Source: Pelagibacteraceae bacterium (GTDB lineage Bacteria > Pseudomonadota > Alphaproteobacteria > HIMB59). From it: 64,000 nt of DNA. Below the pieces are notes generated by a model. The model was given only the letters and a program-made list of their open reading frames with translations. It was not told the DNA's origin and searched no databases. Location: positions 23,060 to 87,059 of the forward strand of contig PAHR01000021.1 of assembly GCA_002705265.1 (NCBI GenBank), written 5' to 3'. Below are positions 9,923 through 18,111 of the stretch, piece after piece (positions within the stretch are counted from its first letter, which is position 1; each line of letters begins with the position of its first letter). The position numbers and the translations under genes were made by a program.

Positions 9923-9948
9923 TGTTGTGAATATATTAATTTTATACC

Positions 9949-12012
9949 ATGAGTTATAAGTTTTTTCCTAATTCATTATTATTATTACTGAATAAATTAT
10001 GGGGCTGGATACAATTTGTAATTTATTTAGCTTTATTTATATATTTTGCTGTTTCGCTTTATTCGTTTAATCCCAATGATAGTTCGCTGTTTGTTATTTC
10101 TTCAGACCCTATTAGTAATTATTTTAATAAATACGGGTCTTACTTATCTAGTTTTTTAATATATTTTTTTGGATCCTTTTCTTGTCTTATTCCAATATTT
10201 TTTTTAATAGGATGTTTTCATAAAATTAATAAATCAAATTTTGAATTTATTTTCTTAAGATTATTAATTTATCTTATTTCTATAATTTTAATTGAACAAA
10301 TATTTATTTTTTACAACATCAATCTTAATTTATTTGGGGAAAATTATATTTGGGGAATAATTGGGTTGCGGCTATACGGATTATACCAAAATCTATATTT
10401 TGATTTATTGCTTTTAGCATTGGGACTTATCGGGGTGTTTGTTTCACTTAATATATTTAGTTTTTTCAAATTAAAATTAAGTTTTAAATTTTTCAAGTTA
10501 AAAAAAATTAAATCTCATTCTACTAGCAAAGCTAAAAAATTTGATCCATTAGTTTCTAAAAACTTTCCAACGGATATAAATGAAAATATAGCCGAAACAG
10601 ATAAAATAATGTTATCAAAATATACAAAGCCATCTTTAGATAACCTGAACAATGAAAAAAATAAATCTACCGACAAGGTTGATAAAGATCTTTTAAAAGA
10701 TGATGCAAAATTTATTGAGGGTGTATTTAACGATTTTAATATTACTATTGAGGTTATAAATATAAAAGTTGGTCCGGTGGTTACTCTTTATGAAGTTCTG
10801 CCAGCACCAGGTATAAAAATTAACTCAATTATAAATTTAGCTGATGATATTTCTAGAAGCATGGGCGCAACATCAGTTAGAATTGCTCAGGTGTTTGGCA
10901 CAAAATTTATTGGCATTGAAATTCCTAATAAAGAAAGGGAGGTTGTTACTATAAGAGAGCTAATCGCCTCTAGTGAATTTAAAAAAACAGGCGGTAAAAT
11001 ACCAATATGTATAGGCAAGGATATTACAGGAAATACAGAGGTAATTGACTTAACAAGAACCCCTCACTTACTAGTAGCTGGTACGACTGGATCAGGAAAG
11101 TCGGTTTTTATTAATAGTATGCTAACTAGTATTCTTTACAAATTCTCTCCGTCAGAATTGAGATTAATATTGATTGATCCTAAAATGTTGGAATTGAGCG
11201 TTTATAATGACATACCTCATTTACTAACACCCGTTGTTACAGAACCAAGAAAATCGGTCACTGCTTTAAAGTGGGTTTGTTTAGAAATGGAGAGAAGATA
11301 TAAGGTTATGAATGAAGTTGGCTCAAGAACATTAGAAAACTATAACGCTGACGCAAAAGACAAAATGCCATTCATTGTAATAGTAATTGATGAAATGGCA
11401 GACTTAATGATGACAGCCGGAAAAGAAGTTGAACATTACGTCCAAAGATTAGCTCAAATGGCTAGGGCTTGCGGCATACATTTAGTTATGGCCACACAGC
11501 GTCCAAGTGTGGATATTATAACAGGTAGCATAAAGGCAAATTTTCCTACAAGAATTAGTTTTCAAGTAGCGAGCAAATATGACAGCAGAACTATTCTTGG
11601 CGAAGTGGGTGCCGAGCAGCTTTTAGGCAATGGTGATATGCTAATGATGAAAAACGGTAGCAGCATACTTAGATACCAATCTGCATTTATGTCAGACAAA
11701 GAAGTACAAAAAATGATTAAAGAAATTAAATCACATCAAGAAGTTCAATATGTTGAAGAAATAGGAAATATAATTAACAGTGACTCTGAAAACGGAATTA
11801 ATTTAAAATTAAGCACTGAGGACGAAGAGCTCATTACTAAGTCAATCGATTTAATAAAAAGCAGTGGAAGGGCATCTACAAGTTACCTTCAAAGAAATTT
11901 TCAAATAGGATATAACAAGGCGGCAAGAATAATGGAGGTTTTAGAGGAAAGAGGAGTTGTTTCATCGCCCAATCATTCTGGTAAAAGAGAAGTTTTAATA
12001 AATACTAATTGA
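9949..12012 (+). CDS. ftsK: DNA translocase FtsK
   Basis: N-terminal TM domain, 'PHLLVAGTTGSGKSVFINSML' Walker A, 'RPSVDIITGSIKANFPTRISFQV', C-terminal gamma winged helix 'STSYLQRNFQIGYNKAARIMEVLEERGVVS'. Confidence 0.97.
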   Translation: MSYKFFPNSLLLLLNKLWGWIQFVIYLALFIYFAVSLYSFNPNDSSLFVISSDPISNYFNKYGSYLSSFLIYFFGSFSCLIPIFFLIGCFHKINKSNFEFIFLRLLIYLISIILIEQIFIFYNINLNLFGENYIWGIIGLRLYGLYQNLYFDLLLLALGLIGVFVSLNIFSFFKLKLSFKFFKLKKIKSHSTSKAKKFDPLVSKNFPTDINENIAETDKIMLSKYTKPSLDNLNNEKNKSTDKVDKDLLKDDAKFIEGVFNDFNITIEVINIKVGPVVTLYEVLPAPGIKINSIINLADDISRSMGATSVRIAQVFGTKFIGIEIPNKEREVVTIRELIASSEFKKTGGKIPICIGKDITGNTEVIDLTRTPHLLVAGTTGSGKSVFINSMLTSILYKFSPSELRLILIDPKMLELSVYNDIPHLLTPVVTEPRKSVTALKWVCLEMERRYKVMNEVGSRTLENYNADAKDKMPFIVIVIDEMADLMMTAGKEVEHYVQRLAQMARACGIHLVMATQRPSVDIITGSIKANFPTRISFQVASKYDSRTILGEVGAEQLLGNGDMLMMKNGSSILRYQSAFMSDKEVQKMIKEIKSHQEVQYVEEIGNIINSDSENGINLKLSTEDEELITKSIDLIKSSGRASTSYLQRNFQIGYNKAARIMEVLEERGVVSSPNHSGKREVLINTN

Positions 12013-12538
12013 CATCTAGTTTGATTTTACCTTTTGAAGTTTTAAAATTTAAATAGTATTCACTAAAATCAAAAATAAGGTTTCTCAAGTTAGTTAGATG
12101 AGTGTCTAATTTATTTTCAAAAATTTCTTTATCTCTTGGCCATATATCTAAATATAAATCCTTTTTATAAATGCCCTCTTTGTAGCAAACCAAAGAAGAC
12201 ATAATTGTATTTTGTGTCTCGCTCAACCAGATTGACTTATTATTATATTTTATATTCCCGCTGCTAACGTAATAGGTCAAATCACCAATAATTTCATAAT
12301 AATTATGTTGAATTTCATAGATAATTTTCATTAGATCCGAATAATGAAAAGGTTTTTGCAATGTATAATTTTTATTAATATTGTCACTTATTGTAATTAA
12401 TTTTTCAGCTGAGAAAAAATTTAATTTTAAGAGTCTGTGGTTTTTACTGTCTAAGACTTTATAGCTAGTAACTTGCTTGATTGTGGTCTCTATAAAATTT
12501 TCTAATTGTGTATCGTTGGAGCTAACTGCTAAAAACAT
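12005..12538 (-). CDS. OmpR-type winged-helix-like protein with a degenerate receiver-like N-terminus
   Basis: C-terminal 'IWLSETQNTIMSSLVCYKEGIYKKDLYLDIWPRDKEIFENKLDTHLTNLRNLI' resembles the Trans_reg_C pattern; no clear phospho-acceptor Asp context. Confidence 0.55.
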   Translation of the reverse strand: MFLAVSSNDTQLENFIETTIKQVTSYKVLDSKNHRLLKLNFFSAEKLITISDNINKNYTLQKPFHYSDLMKIIYEIQHNYYEIIGDLTYYVSSGNIKYNNKSIWLSETQNTIMSSLVCYKEGIYKKDLYLDIWPRDKEIFENKLDTHLTNLRNLIFDFSEYYLNFKTSKGKIKLDVN

Positions 12539-13029
12539 TACTGGTATCTAAAAACCGGGTTTTCACTAAAAAATAAATTATTTATCGGTTTATTTAAATT
12601 ACAATTTTTTAAATAAAGACTTAATTTAGCACGATTACTATCTATAGATATTCTTTTTATAAATTTTTTACTTTTGTTAAATTCCAATTTAATATCAATA
12701 TCATCTTGCCTTATGTTGCTCGGTATGTCTGGGAACTTTGAAGCTATGTCCATCATTTGATCAATTACTTGAATAGTTTGTGTAAAGGGTTTGGTCGTTT
12801 TATTTTTGTTATTGTATAAGAAGGTGCCTTTTTTATTGATAAAAATTATAAATAGATCTTTGCTAAAATATTCATAACGTAATTTATTTTCTTTATATAA
12901 AATTAATCCTTGATTAATGCTTCCATTAGAGTGAGCTTCTTCAAAGTTGCATGCAAAGCTCAAATCTGAAGCAATGGTATTTTTTGCAAAAGTAACTAAA
13001 AAAAATAAACTTATAATTATCTTATTCAT
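12538..13029 (-). CDS. LolA-like outer-membrane lipoprotein carrier protein
   Basis: Signal peptide, 'GLILYKENKLRYEYFSKDLFIIFINKKGTFLYNNKNKTTKPF'; position next to ftsK as in other Alphaproteobacteria. Confidence 0.65.
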   Translation of the reverse strand: MNKIIISLFFLVTFAKNTIASDLSFACNFEEAHSNGSINQGLILYKENKLRYEYFSKDLFIIFINKKGTFLYNNKNKTTKPFTQTIQVIDQMMDIASKFPDIPSNIRQDDIDIKLEFNKSKKFIKRISIDSNRAKLSLYLKNCNLNKPINNLFFSENPVFRYQ

Positions 13030-13657
13030 AAAAAAAAGAGGATCCTATTCTTAACATATTGCTTTCACATGCTAGGGCTTCTTGATAATCATTGCTCATT
13101 CCCATGCTTAATAAAAGATTTTTGTTTATAGAGTTTTTGATTTCAATCATTTTTTGAAAATAAATTTTAGCTTTATTATTATTAGGAGGGATGCACATCA
13201 ATCCTTGGATTGGCAATTCTGAACTTTTACAATAAAAATAAAAATCTTTTATTGACTTAATTGGCACGCCCGATTTTTGTTGCTCTTCGCCTATATTAAT
13301 TTGAATATAAAAATTTTGAGTTAAAGAGCTTTCATCTCTTTGTTTTACAATTTCTTTTACTAATTTTTCTCTGTCTAAGGTTTGGATAACATCAAATACC
13401 TTTAATGCCAGCCCAGCCTTATTAGATTGTAGGGGCCCTATGAGATGCAATTTAATGTTATTATATTTTTTTCTTAATTCGCTAAATTTTATACTTGCCT
13501 CTTGAACTTTGTTTTCACCAAACAAGAAGTGATTTTGTTTAATAATTTGCTCAATAAGAACCAAAGGTCTGTTTTTTGTTACAGCCATTACTTCACAAAA
13601 AGGATATTCTGTTACTTCATTTTTAATCTTTTCAAAAAATTCTTTATTAAATTGCAT
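13022..13657 (-). CDS. YggS/PLPBP family pyridoxal-phosphate homeostasis protein
   Basis: 'EVMAVTKNRPLVLIEQ', 'FGENKVQEASIKF', 'LHLIGPLQSNKAGLAL', 'LSMGMSNDYQEAL'. Confidence 0.93.
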   Translation of the reverse strand: MQFNKEFFEKIKNEVTEYPFCEVMAVTKNRPLVLIEQIIKQNHFLFGENKVQEASIKFSELRKKYNNIKLHLIGPLQSNKAGLALKVFDVIQTLDREKLVKEIVKQRDESSLTQNFYIQINIGEEQQKSGVPIKSIKDFYFYCKSSELPIQGLMCIPPNNNKAKIYFQKMIEIKNSINKNLLLSMGMSNDYQEALACESNMLRIGSSFFYE

Positions 13658-14622
13658 TAAAAATATTTAGCTATTAATTCCCCGCAATCTCTATCAATAA
13701 TTTTTTTATCTTTGTTTGAAATTTCAATTTCATTAAGATGCTTATTATTAATTTGCAGAGTGCTTGCTAATTTATTTAGCTCTTGGGAGTTTATGTTTAT
13801 TTCAATGCCCGACTCTTTTAAATGACCTGCTATCTCTATTAATTTGTCTTCTAAATTAGATAGTAAATCATCAAAATTAATTATTAATCCTCTTAGGGAA
13901 TTTTGAACGTTTTCATTAGTCCAGCTTGATACATTTACCGACCAAGATTTACGCTGTTCTTGACAAGTCTTGGTTTTGTTATTTTGTTCTGAGTGTATTT
14001 GCAAGGGCTTATCATCTAAACCACATAACAAATTAATTATTTCATTACTTTCATATCCTGAATGCCGCAAGTCATCAAAAATTTTATATGGATGTTTTAT
14101 TATATAAATAAAACATTTTGTAAGTTTTGAATGAGTGAAATATGTGTTCTTGTTATATTCAAAGAAAGCGCTACTTGTATTTAATGTTTTAAGATTAGGA
14201 TTTTTATTATTTACTAGAATTTGAAAATAGTAATGTGATTTTAAGAATATATCGTTAACTGTAGAATAGTCTTCCAATTCTTTATCGTTAAGAACTGAAA
14301 GAACCTCTTGATAAAAATTAAAGTTTTTAATACTTAAATTTGATGTATTGGAAATTATTTGCGACACAATATTTGAAGCAAGAACCGCATCTTCTGGATT
14401 AAAAGAATTGGCCCATATTATATTGTCATTAAATAAATAACTCAGATCTTCAACATCTATAAATTTATCTGCGTTATATCTTAGATATTGATTAGCTATA
14501 TTTGGGTCTAGTTTTTTAATGTTATTAAAATGCTCTTTAAAATCGGTAAAATCTTGACTGTCTATACATTGATTTAGTATTTTAGTACTATATTGTAATT
14601 TTATATTTTTTAAAAAACTCAT
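13657..14622 (-). CDS. Sulfotransferase-related protein lacking a recognisable PAPS P-loop
   Basis: 'FLKSHYYFQIL', 'CFIYIIKHPYKIFDDLRHSGY', 'SWSVNVSSWTNENVQNSLRGLIINFDDLLSNLEDKLIEIAGHL' resemble the mid and C-terminal blocks of sulfotransferases. Confidence 0.55.
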   Translation of the reverse strand: MSFLKNIKLQYSTKILNQCIDSQDFTDFKEHFNNIKKLDPNIANQYLRYNADKFIDVEDLSYLFNDNIIWANSFNPEDAVLASNIVSQIISNTSNLSIKNFNFYQEVLSVLNDKELEDYSTVNDIFLKSHYYFQILVNNKNPNLKTLNTSSAFFEYNKNTYFTHSKLTKCFIYIIKHPYKIFDDLRHSGYESNEIINLLCGLDDKPLQIHSEQNNKTKTCQEQRKSWSVNVSSWTNENVQNSLRGLIINFDDLLSNLEDKLIEIAGHLKESGIEININSQELNKLASTLQINNKHLNEIEISNKDKKIIDRDCGELIAKYF

Positions 14623-14657
14623 TATAATAAATAAGATGTATGATCTATGTTTAAATT

Positions 14658-16250
14658 ATGAATGACACTTTTCAAGACATTATTGATGCGGTTATTAAAA
14701 ATGAAAACCATCATGCTGAAAATCTTTGCTGGTCAGCGCTAAAAAGCAATCCAAATTCATCAAAATTATATAAATGGCTCGGGATAGCACTTCTAAAACA
14801 GAAAAAATATGACGGAGCCCTTGAAGCACTTTTAAAATCTTTGCCCGAAAATGAAGGAGATTACGATGTTTTGAATAATCTGGCATTTGTATACAGACAT
14901 TTGGAGGATTACAAAAAAGCCCAAGAATACTGTGATAAAGCGGATAAGATAAAACCACACACCTATGGCGTAACTTTTAATAGAGCCCAAATAGCTATGG
15001 AATTAAAGAAATATGATGTAGCAAAAAAACTAACTATTGAGTGCTTTGATTTTATTAAAAATGCGCCTCAAGACGGTCTAGCTTCAATTAGAAATTTAAA
15101 AAGATTTTATGTTGATATTTTATTAGCTCAAAGAAATGTCGAGGAGTCAGTCAGGTATATGAAGGAATCTCTCGAAGAAGAGTTTGATGCAAGAATTTTT
15201 TTTGATCTTGCAAATATTAGTCCCTCTGATGTCAATGATAATATTTTCAAATTGGCAGAAACTTATGCCAGCCAAGAACAAAATCATTTTTTATTAAAAG
15301 CGTCAGCTTTGTTTGGGATTGGGAGAATATATGAAAAAAATAAAAATTATGAATCTGCATTTAAAAAATATTCTGAGGCTAATTTGATAAAATCTAAAAT
15401 GCTTAGATTTAAACCGTTTTCTGGGCAGGAATACTTGAAGCAGAGTTTTAAATTTTTTACTCATGAAACTTTTAAAAAATATAATTTTATCAATAGAGAC
15501 AAAGGCAAGGAATGTATTTTTATTTTGGGCAACCCCCGCTCTGGAACAACTCTTGTTGAGTCCATTGTTGGTAGTTCAGATAAGGTGGTTTCTGCGGGTG
15601 AGCTAAATAGTTTTTTAAGAATTAGTGAAAAAGTTGCATACAAAAACTTTACAAATATAGATAAAATAAATTTAGATGAGCTCGGTAACAATTATTTAAG
15701 AATTCTAAAAATTTTCTCAGAGAATAATTCTTCAAAATTTATTATCGATAAAATGCCGGCTAATATAATGAATGTTGGGGTGATTAGATTACTACTTCCT
15801 GCTGCGAAAATTATTTGCCTTAATAGACGCCCGCTTGATAATGCCTGGTCTCTATTTACTCAACTCTATTTGGGGAACATTCCTTATAGCTCTAATCTAT
15901 TTAACATGGGCATAGCGATGGCAAATGTAGAGGCAGCAAAAAAATTTTGGCAATCACAAAATATAGATAAAAATTTTATGATTATAGACTACGAGAAAGT
16001 TGTTGAAGATCCAAAGAATAATTCTGGTTTACTTTTCGATTTTATTGGAATTGAAGCAGATTACGATGAGGGGAAAAGAAAGAAATTTTATTCTCGTACC
16101 GCATCAAGAACTCAGGTGCAAAAGGACATATATACCTCATCAATAAGTAGGTCTAAAGAATATGATAAGTTTATGGGCGAATTTCAAAAAAGCTTTGATA
16201 ATCAAAACTTGTACTGGGATGGCATATTTAAGTCACAAAAAAACCAATAA
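14658..16250 (+). CDS. TPR-repeat sulfotransferase
   Basis: N-terminal TPRs ('YKWLGIALLKQKKYDGALEALLKSLPENEGDYDVLNNLAFVYRHLEDYKKAQEYCDKA') plus 'IFILGNPRSGTTLVESIVGSSDKVVSAGEL' 5'-PSB loop. Confidence 0.92.
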   Translation: MNDTFQDIIDAVIKNENHHAENLCWSALKSNPNSSKLYKWLGIALLKQKKYDGALEALLKSLPENEGDYDVLNNLAFVYRHLEDYKKAQEYCDKADKIKPHTYGVTFNRAQIAMELKKYDVAKKLTIECFDFIKNAPQDGLASIRNLKRFYVDILLAQRNVEESVRYMKESLEEEFDARIFFDLANISPSDVNDNIFKLAETYASQEQNHFLLKASALFGIGRIYEKNKNYESAFKKYSEANLIKSKMLRFKPFSGQEYLKQSFKFFTHETFKKYNFINRDKGKECIFILGNPRSGTTLVESIVGSSDKVVSAGELNSFLRISEKVAYKNFTNIDKINLDELGNNYLRILKIFSENNSSKFIIDKMPANIMNVGVIRLLLPAAKIICLNRRPLDNAWSLFTQLYLGNIPYSSNLFNMGIAMANVEAAKKFWQSQNIDKNFMIIDYEKVVEDPKNNSGLLFDFIGIEADYDEGKRKKFYSRTASRTQVQKDIYTSSISRSKEYDKFMGEFQKSFDNQNLYWDGIFKSQKNQ

Positions 16251-16264
16251 TATCAATATTTTTT

Positions 16265-16286
16265 ATTGTTGCAATTTTGCAACAAT
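16265..16286. promoter_or_regulatory. 22-bp perfect palindrome upstream of the porin gene (operator or weak terminator)
   Basis: ATTGTTGCAA-TT-TTGCAACAAT, 10-bp perfect arms, followed by a T-rich stretch. Confidence 0.55.
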
Positions 16287-16360
16287 TTAACTTTTTTTGG
16301 TTTTTATCTTTTAAAATTATATAAAAACTCCTGAAAATAACTAAATTCCTACTTGTTAAC

Positions 16361-16378
16361 GTTTATATATATATAAAC
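16361..16378. promoter_or_regulatory. Perfect palindrome directly upstream of the porin ribosome-binding region
   Basis: GTTTATATATATATAAAC is self-complementary, immediately 5' of 'aggaaagg...ATG' (16395). Confidence 0.5.
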
Positions 16379-16394
16379 AGGAAAGGACTATAAA

Positions 16395-17417
16395 ATGAAA
16401 AAACTATTAACATTAGTATCAGCATTATTTGCTGGTTCTATTGGAACAGCAGCTGCAGAGGTTTCTGTATCTGGTGCTTCAAACTTCTTCTATGGATCAG
16501 GTTCCGGTACAGGAAATGTTGCAGGTGAAGAAGATAGTATCTTCGTAGTTGGTGGTTCGGTTGCATTTGCTATGTCAACTGAAACAGCAAACGGTGTTAC
16601 TGTTTCAGGTTCAGCTTCTCTTTCTGCTGACACTGATGATATTGCTACTGCTGCAACAGCTACTGCTGTAGGTGGTATGTCACAAATTACTTTCGGTATG
16701 GACGGTATGACTATTACTGTTGGTGATATTAATAACGCTGGTTCAGGAACTGGTGAAGGTGGTGACGTGTCATCATTTGCTTCAACTGTTGCTGGTCAAT
16801 TTGATACAGACCCTGCTGCTTCTGCAGACGGTGGTTTAGTTGACGGTATTGCAGACGGTACTGGTTTCAACGTATCAACTTCTATTGGTGATGCTTCTGT
16901 AGATGCTACTTGGGTACAAACTCAGGGATCAGGAAGAAACTCATACAGTGGTGGTGTTTCAACAACTACTGGTAACACAAACGGTTATGCTATCAACGTT
17001 GGAATGGATGTTGCTGGCGCAAGTGTAAATGTTGCTCTTGGTGGTAACGATGAAATGACTTCTGGAACTGATGACGATTCAGCTGTTGGTGTTGAAGTAT
17101 CATACGACGTTACTGATGCTATGACTCTAACATTTGGTGGTACTTCAGGTAACACAGGTGCAAGCGACAAAGACAATCAGTTCGCAAGCATTGCTTACAC
17201 TGTAGATGCTGACACAACTCTAAGCATGGGTTTTGCAACTGCTGACGATACAACTGCAAGCGTAACAGACAAGCAAACTGTAACTTCAGTTAACCTATCA
17301 AGATCTCTTGGTGGTGGTGTTTCAGTATTTGCTGAATACGCAGCTGTTGACTCAGATAATGCTGGTGTAAATACTGACGGTAGCGCTGTTGCTGTTGGTA
17401 CAACAGTATCATTCTAA
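16395..17417 (+). CDS. Outer-membrane porin
   Basis: Signal peptide MKKLLTLVSALFAGSIGTAAAEVSVSG, alternating beta-strand character, C-terminal Phe (VAVGTTVSF). Confidence 0.88.
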   Translation: MKKLLTLVSALFAGSIGTAAAEVSVSGASNFFYGSGSGTGNVAGEEDSIFVVGGSVAFAMSTETANGVTVSGSASLSADTDDIATAATATAVGGMSQITFGMDGMTITVGDINNAGSGTGEGGDVSSFASTVAGQFDTDPAASADGGLVDGIADGTGFNVSTSIGDASVDATWVQTQGSGRNSYSGGVSTTTGNTNGYAINVGMDVAGASVNVALGGNDEMTSGTDDDSAVGVEVSYDVTDAMTLTFGGTSGNTGASDKDNQFASIAYTVDADTTLSMGFATADDTTASVTDKQTVTSVNLSRSLGGGVSVFAEYAAVDSDNAGVNTDGSAVAVGTTVSF

Positions 17418-17438
17418 TAATTTAGAATATAATTTTAA

Positions 17439-17469
17439 AAGCCGGGGTTTTACCTCGGCTTTTTTTTTG
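17439..17469 (+). terminator. Rho-independent terminator of the porin gene
   Basis: AAGCCGGGG-TTTTAC-CTCGGCTT stem followed by a T run. Confidence 0.9.
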
Positions 17470-17528
17470 TTTGTCACAAATCGATATTTGACCTAAAATT
17501 TAAATTGACCTAGTATGTGTTCTAATTC

Positions 17529-18098
17529 ATGAAACCCTTATTAATATTATTAGTTTTGTCAGTTATACTAACTGGCTGTGGAACAGGAAAAAACTATCAA
17601 GAAGTAAAACAAAAACAGATAGAAAATGACCCTTGTGTTTATGACAGAATTAAAGGCCAAAAAGCCGAGGAAAGATGTATAGCTAGAGTAAATGCAAAAG
17701 CAGCTGAGGGAGAGGGTCTTTTTGCAACTATGATAGAAGATATAAAAGAGGATTTAGGAGAAGGGGCTGGCGGTTCTTCTTATGTTAATAAATGGTTATG
17801 GAACGGCTCAATAGAAACCCTAGGAGAATTTCCCTTAAAAATTGCAGATGCATTTGGAGGGGTAATTGAAACAGATTGGCTTATAAAAGACGGCGTTCCT
17901 GACAACAGGTGTGCGGTAAAAGTCCTTATAAAAACCAAGGATCTTGTGTCAAATGGTGTAGAGGTAAACACGATATGCCAAAAATATAATGGAACTAACT
18001 GGGTTCTTGTTAATGATGATTTGTCAGAAGCTAACAGAGAAATAGAAAACTCCATTCTAAGTTTAGCAAGGAAAAACTATCTTGCCTTTGCTGGTTAG
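17529..18098 (+). CDS. DUF3576 family lipoprotein
   Basis: Lipobox 'VILTGCGTG', 'YVNKWLWNGSIETLGEFPLKIADAFGGVIETDWL'; located directly 5' of leuS as in other Alphaproteobacteria. Confidence 0.85.
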   Translation: MKPLLILLVLSVILTGCGTGKNYQEVKQKQIENDPCVYDRIKGQKAEERCIARVNAKAAEGEGLFATMIEDIKEDLGEGAGGSSYVNKWLWNGSIETLGEFPLKIADAFGGVIETDWLIKDGVPDNRCAVKVLIKTKDLVSNGVEVNTICQKYNGTNWVLVNDDLSEANREIENSILSLARKNYLAFAG

Positions 18099-18111
18099 CT
18101 AAACTAGCCCG

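Noticed and set aside
16363-16376. TATATATATATA tract as a microsatellite
   Set aside because: Too short; better described as the centre of a perfect palindrome before the porin gene.
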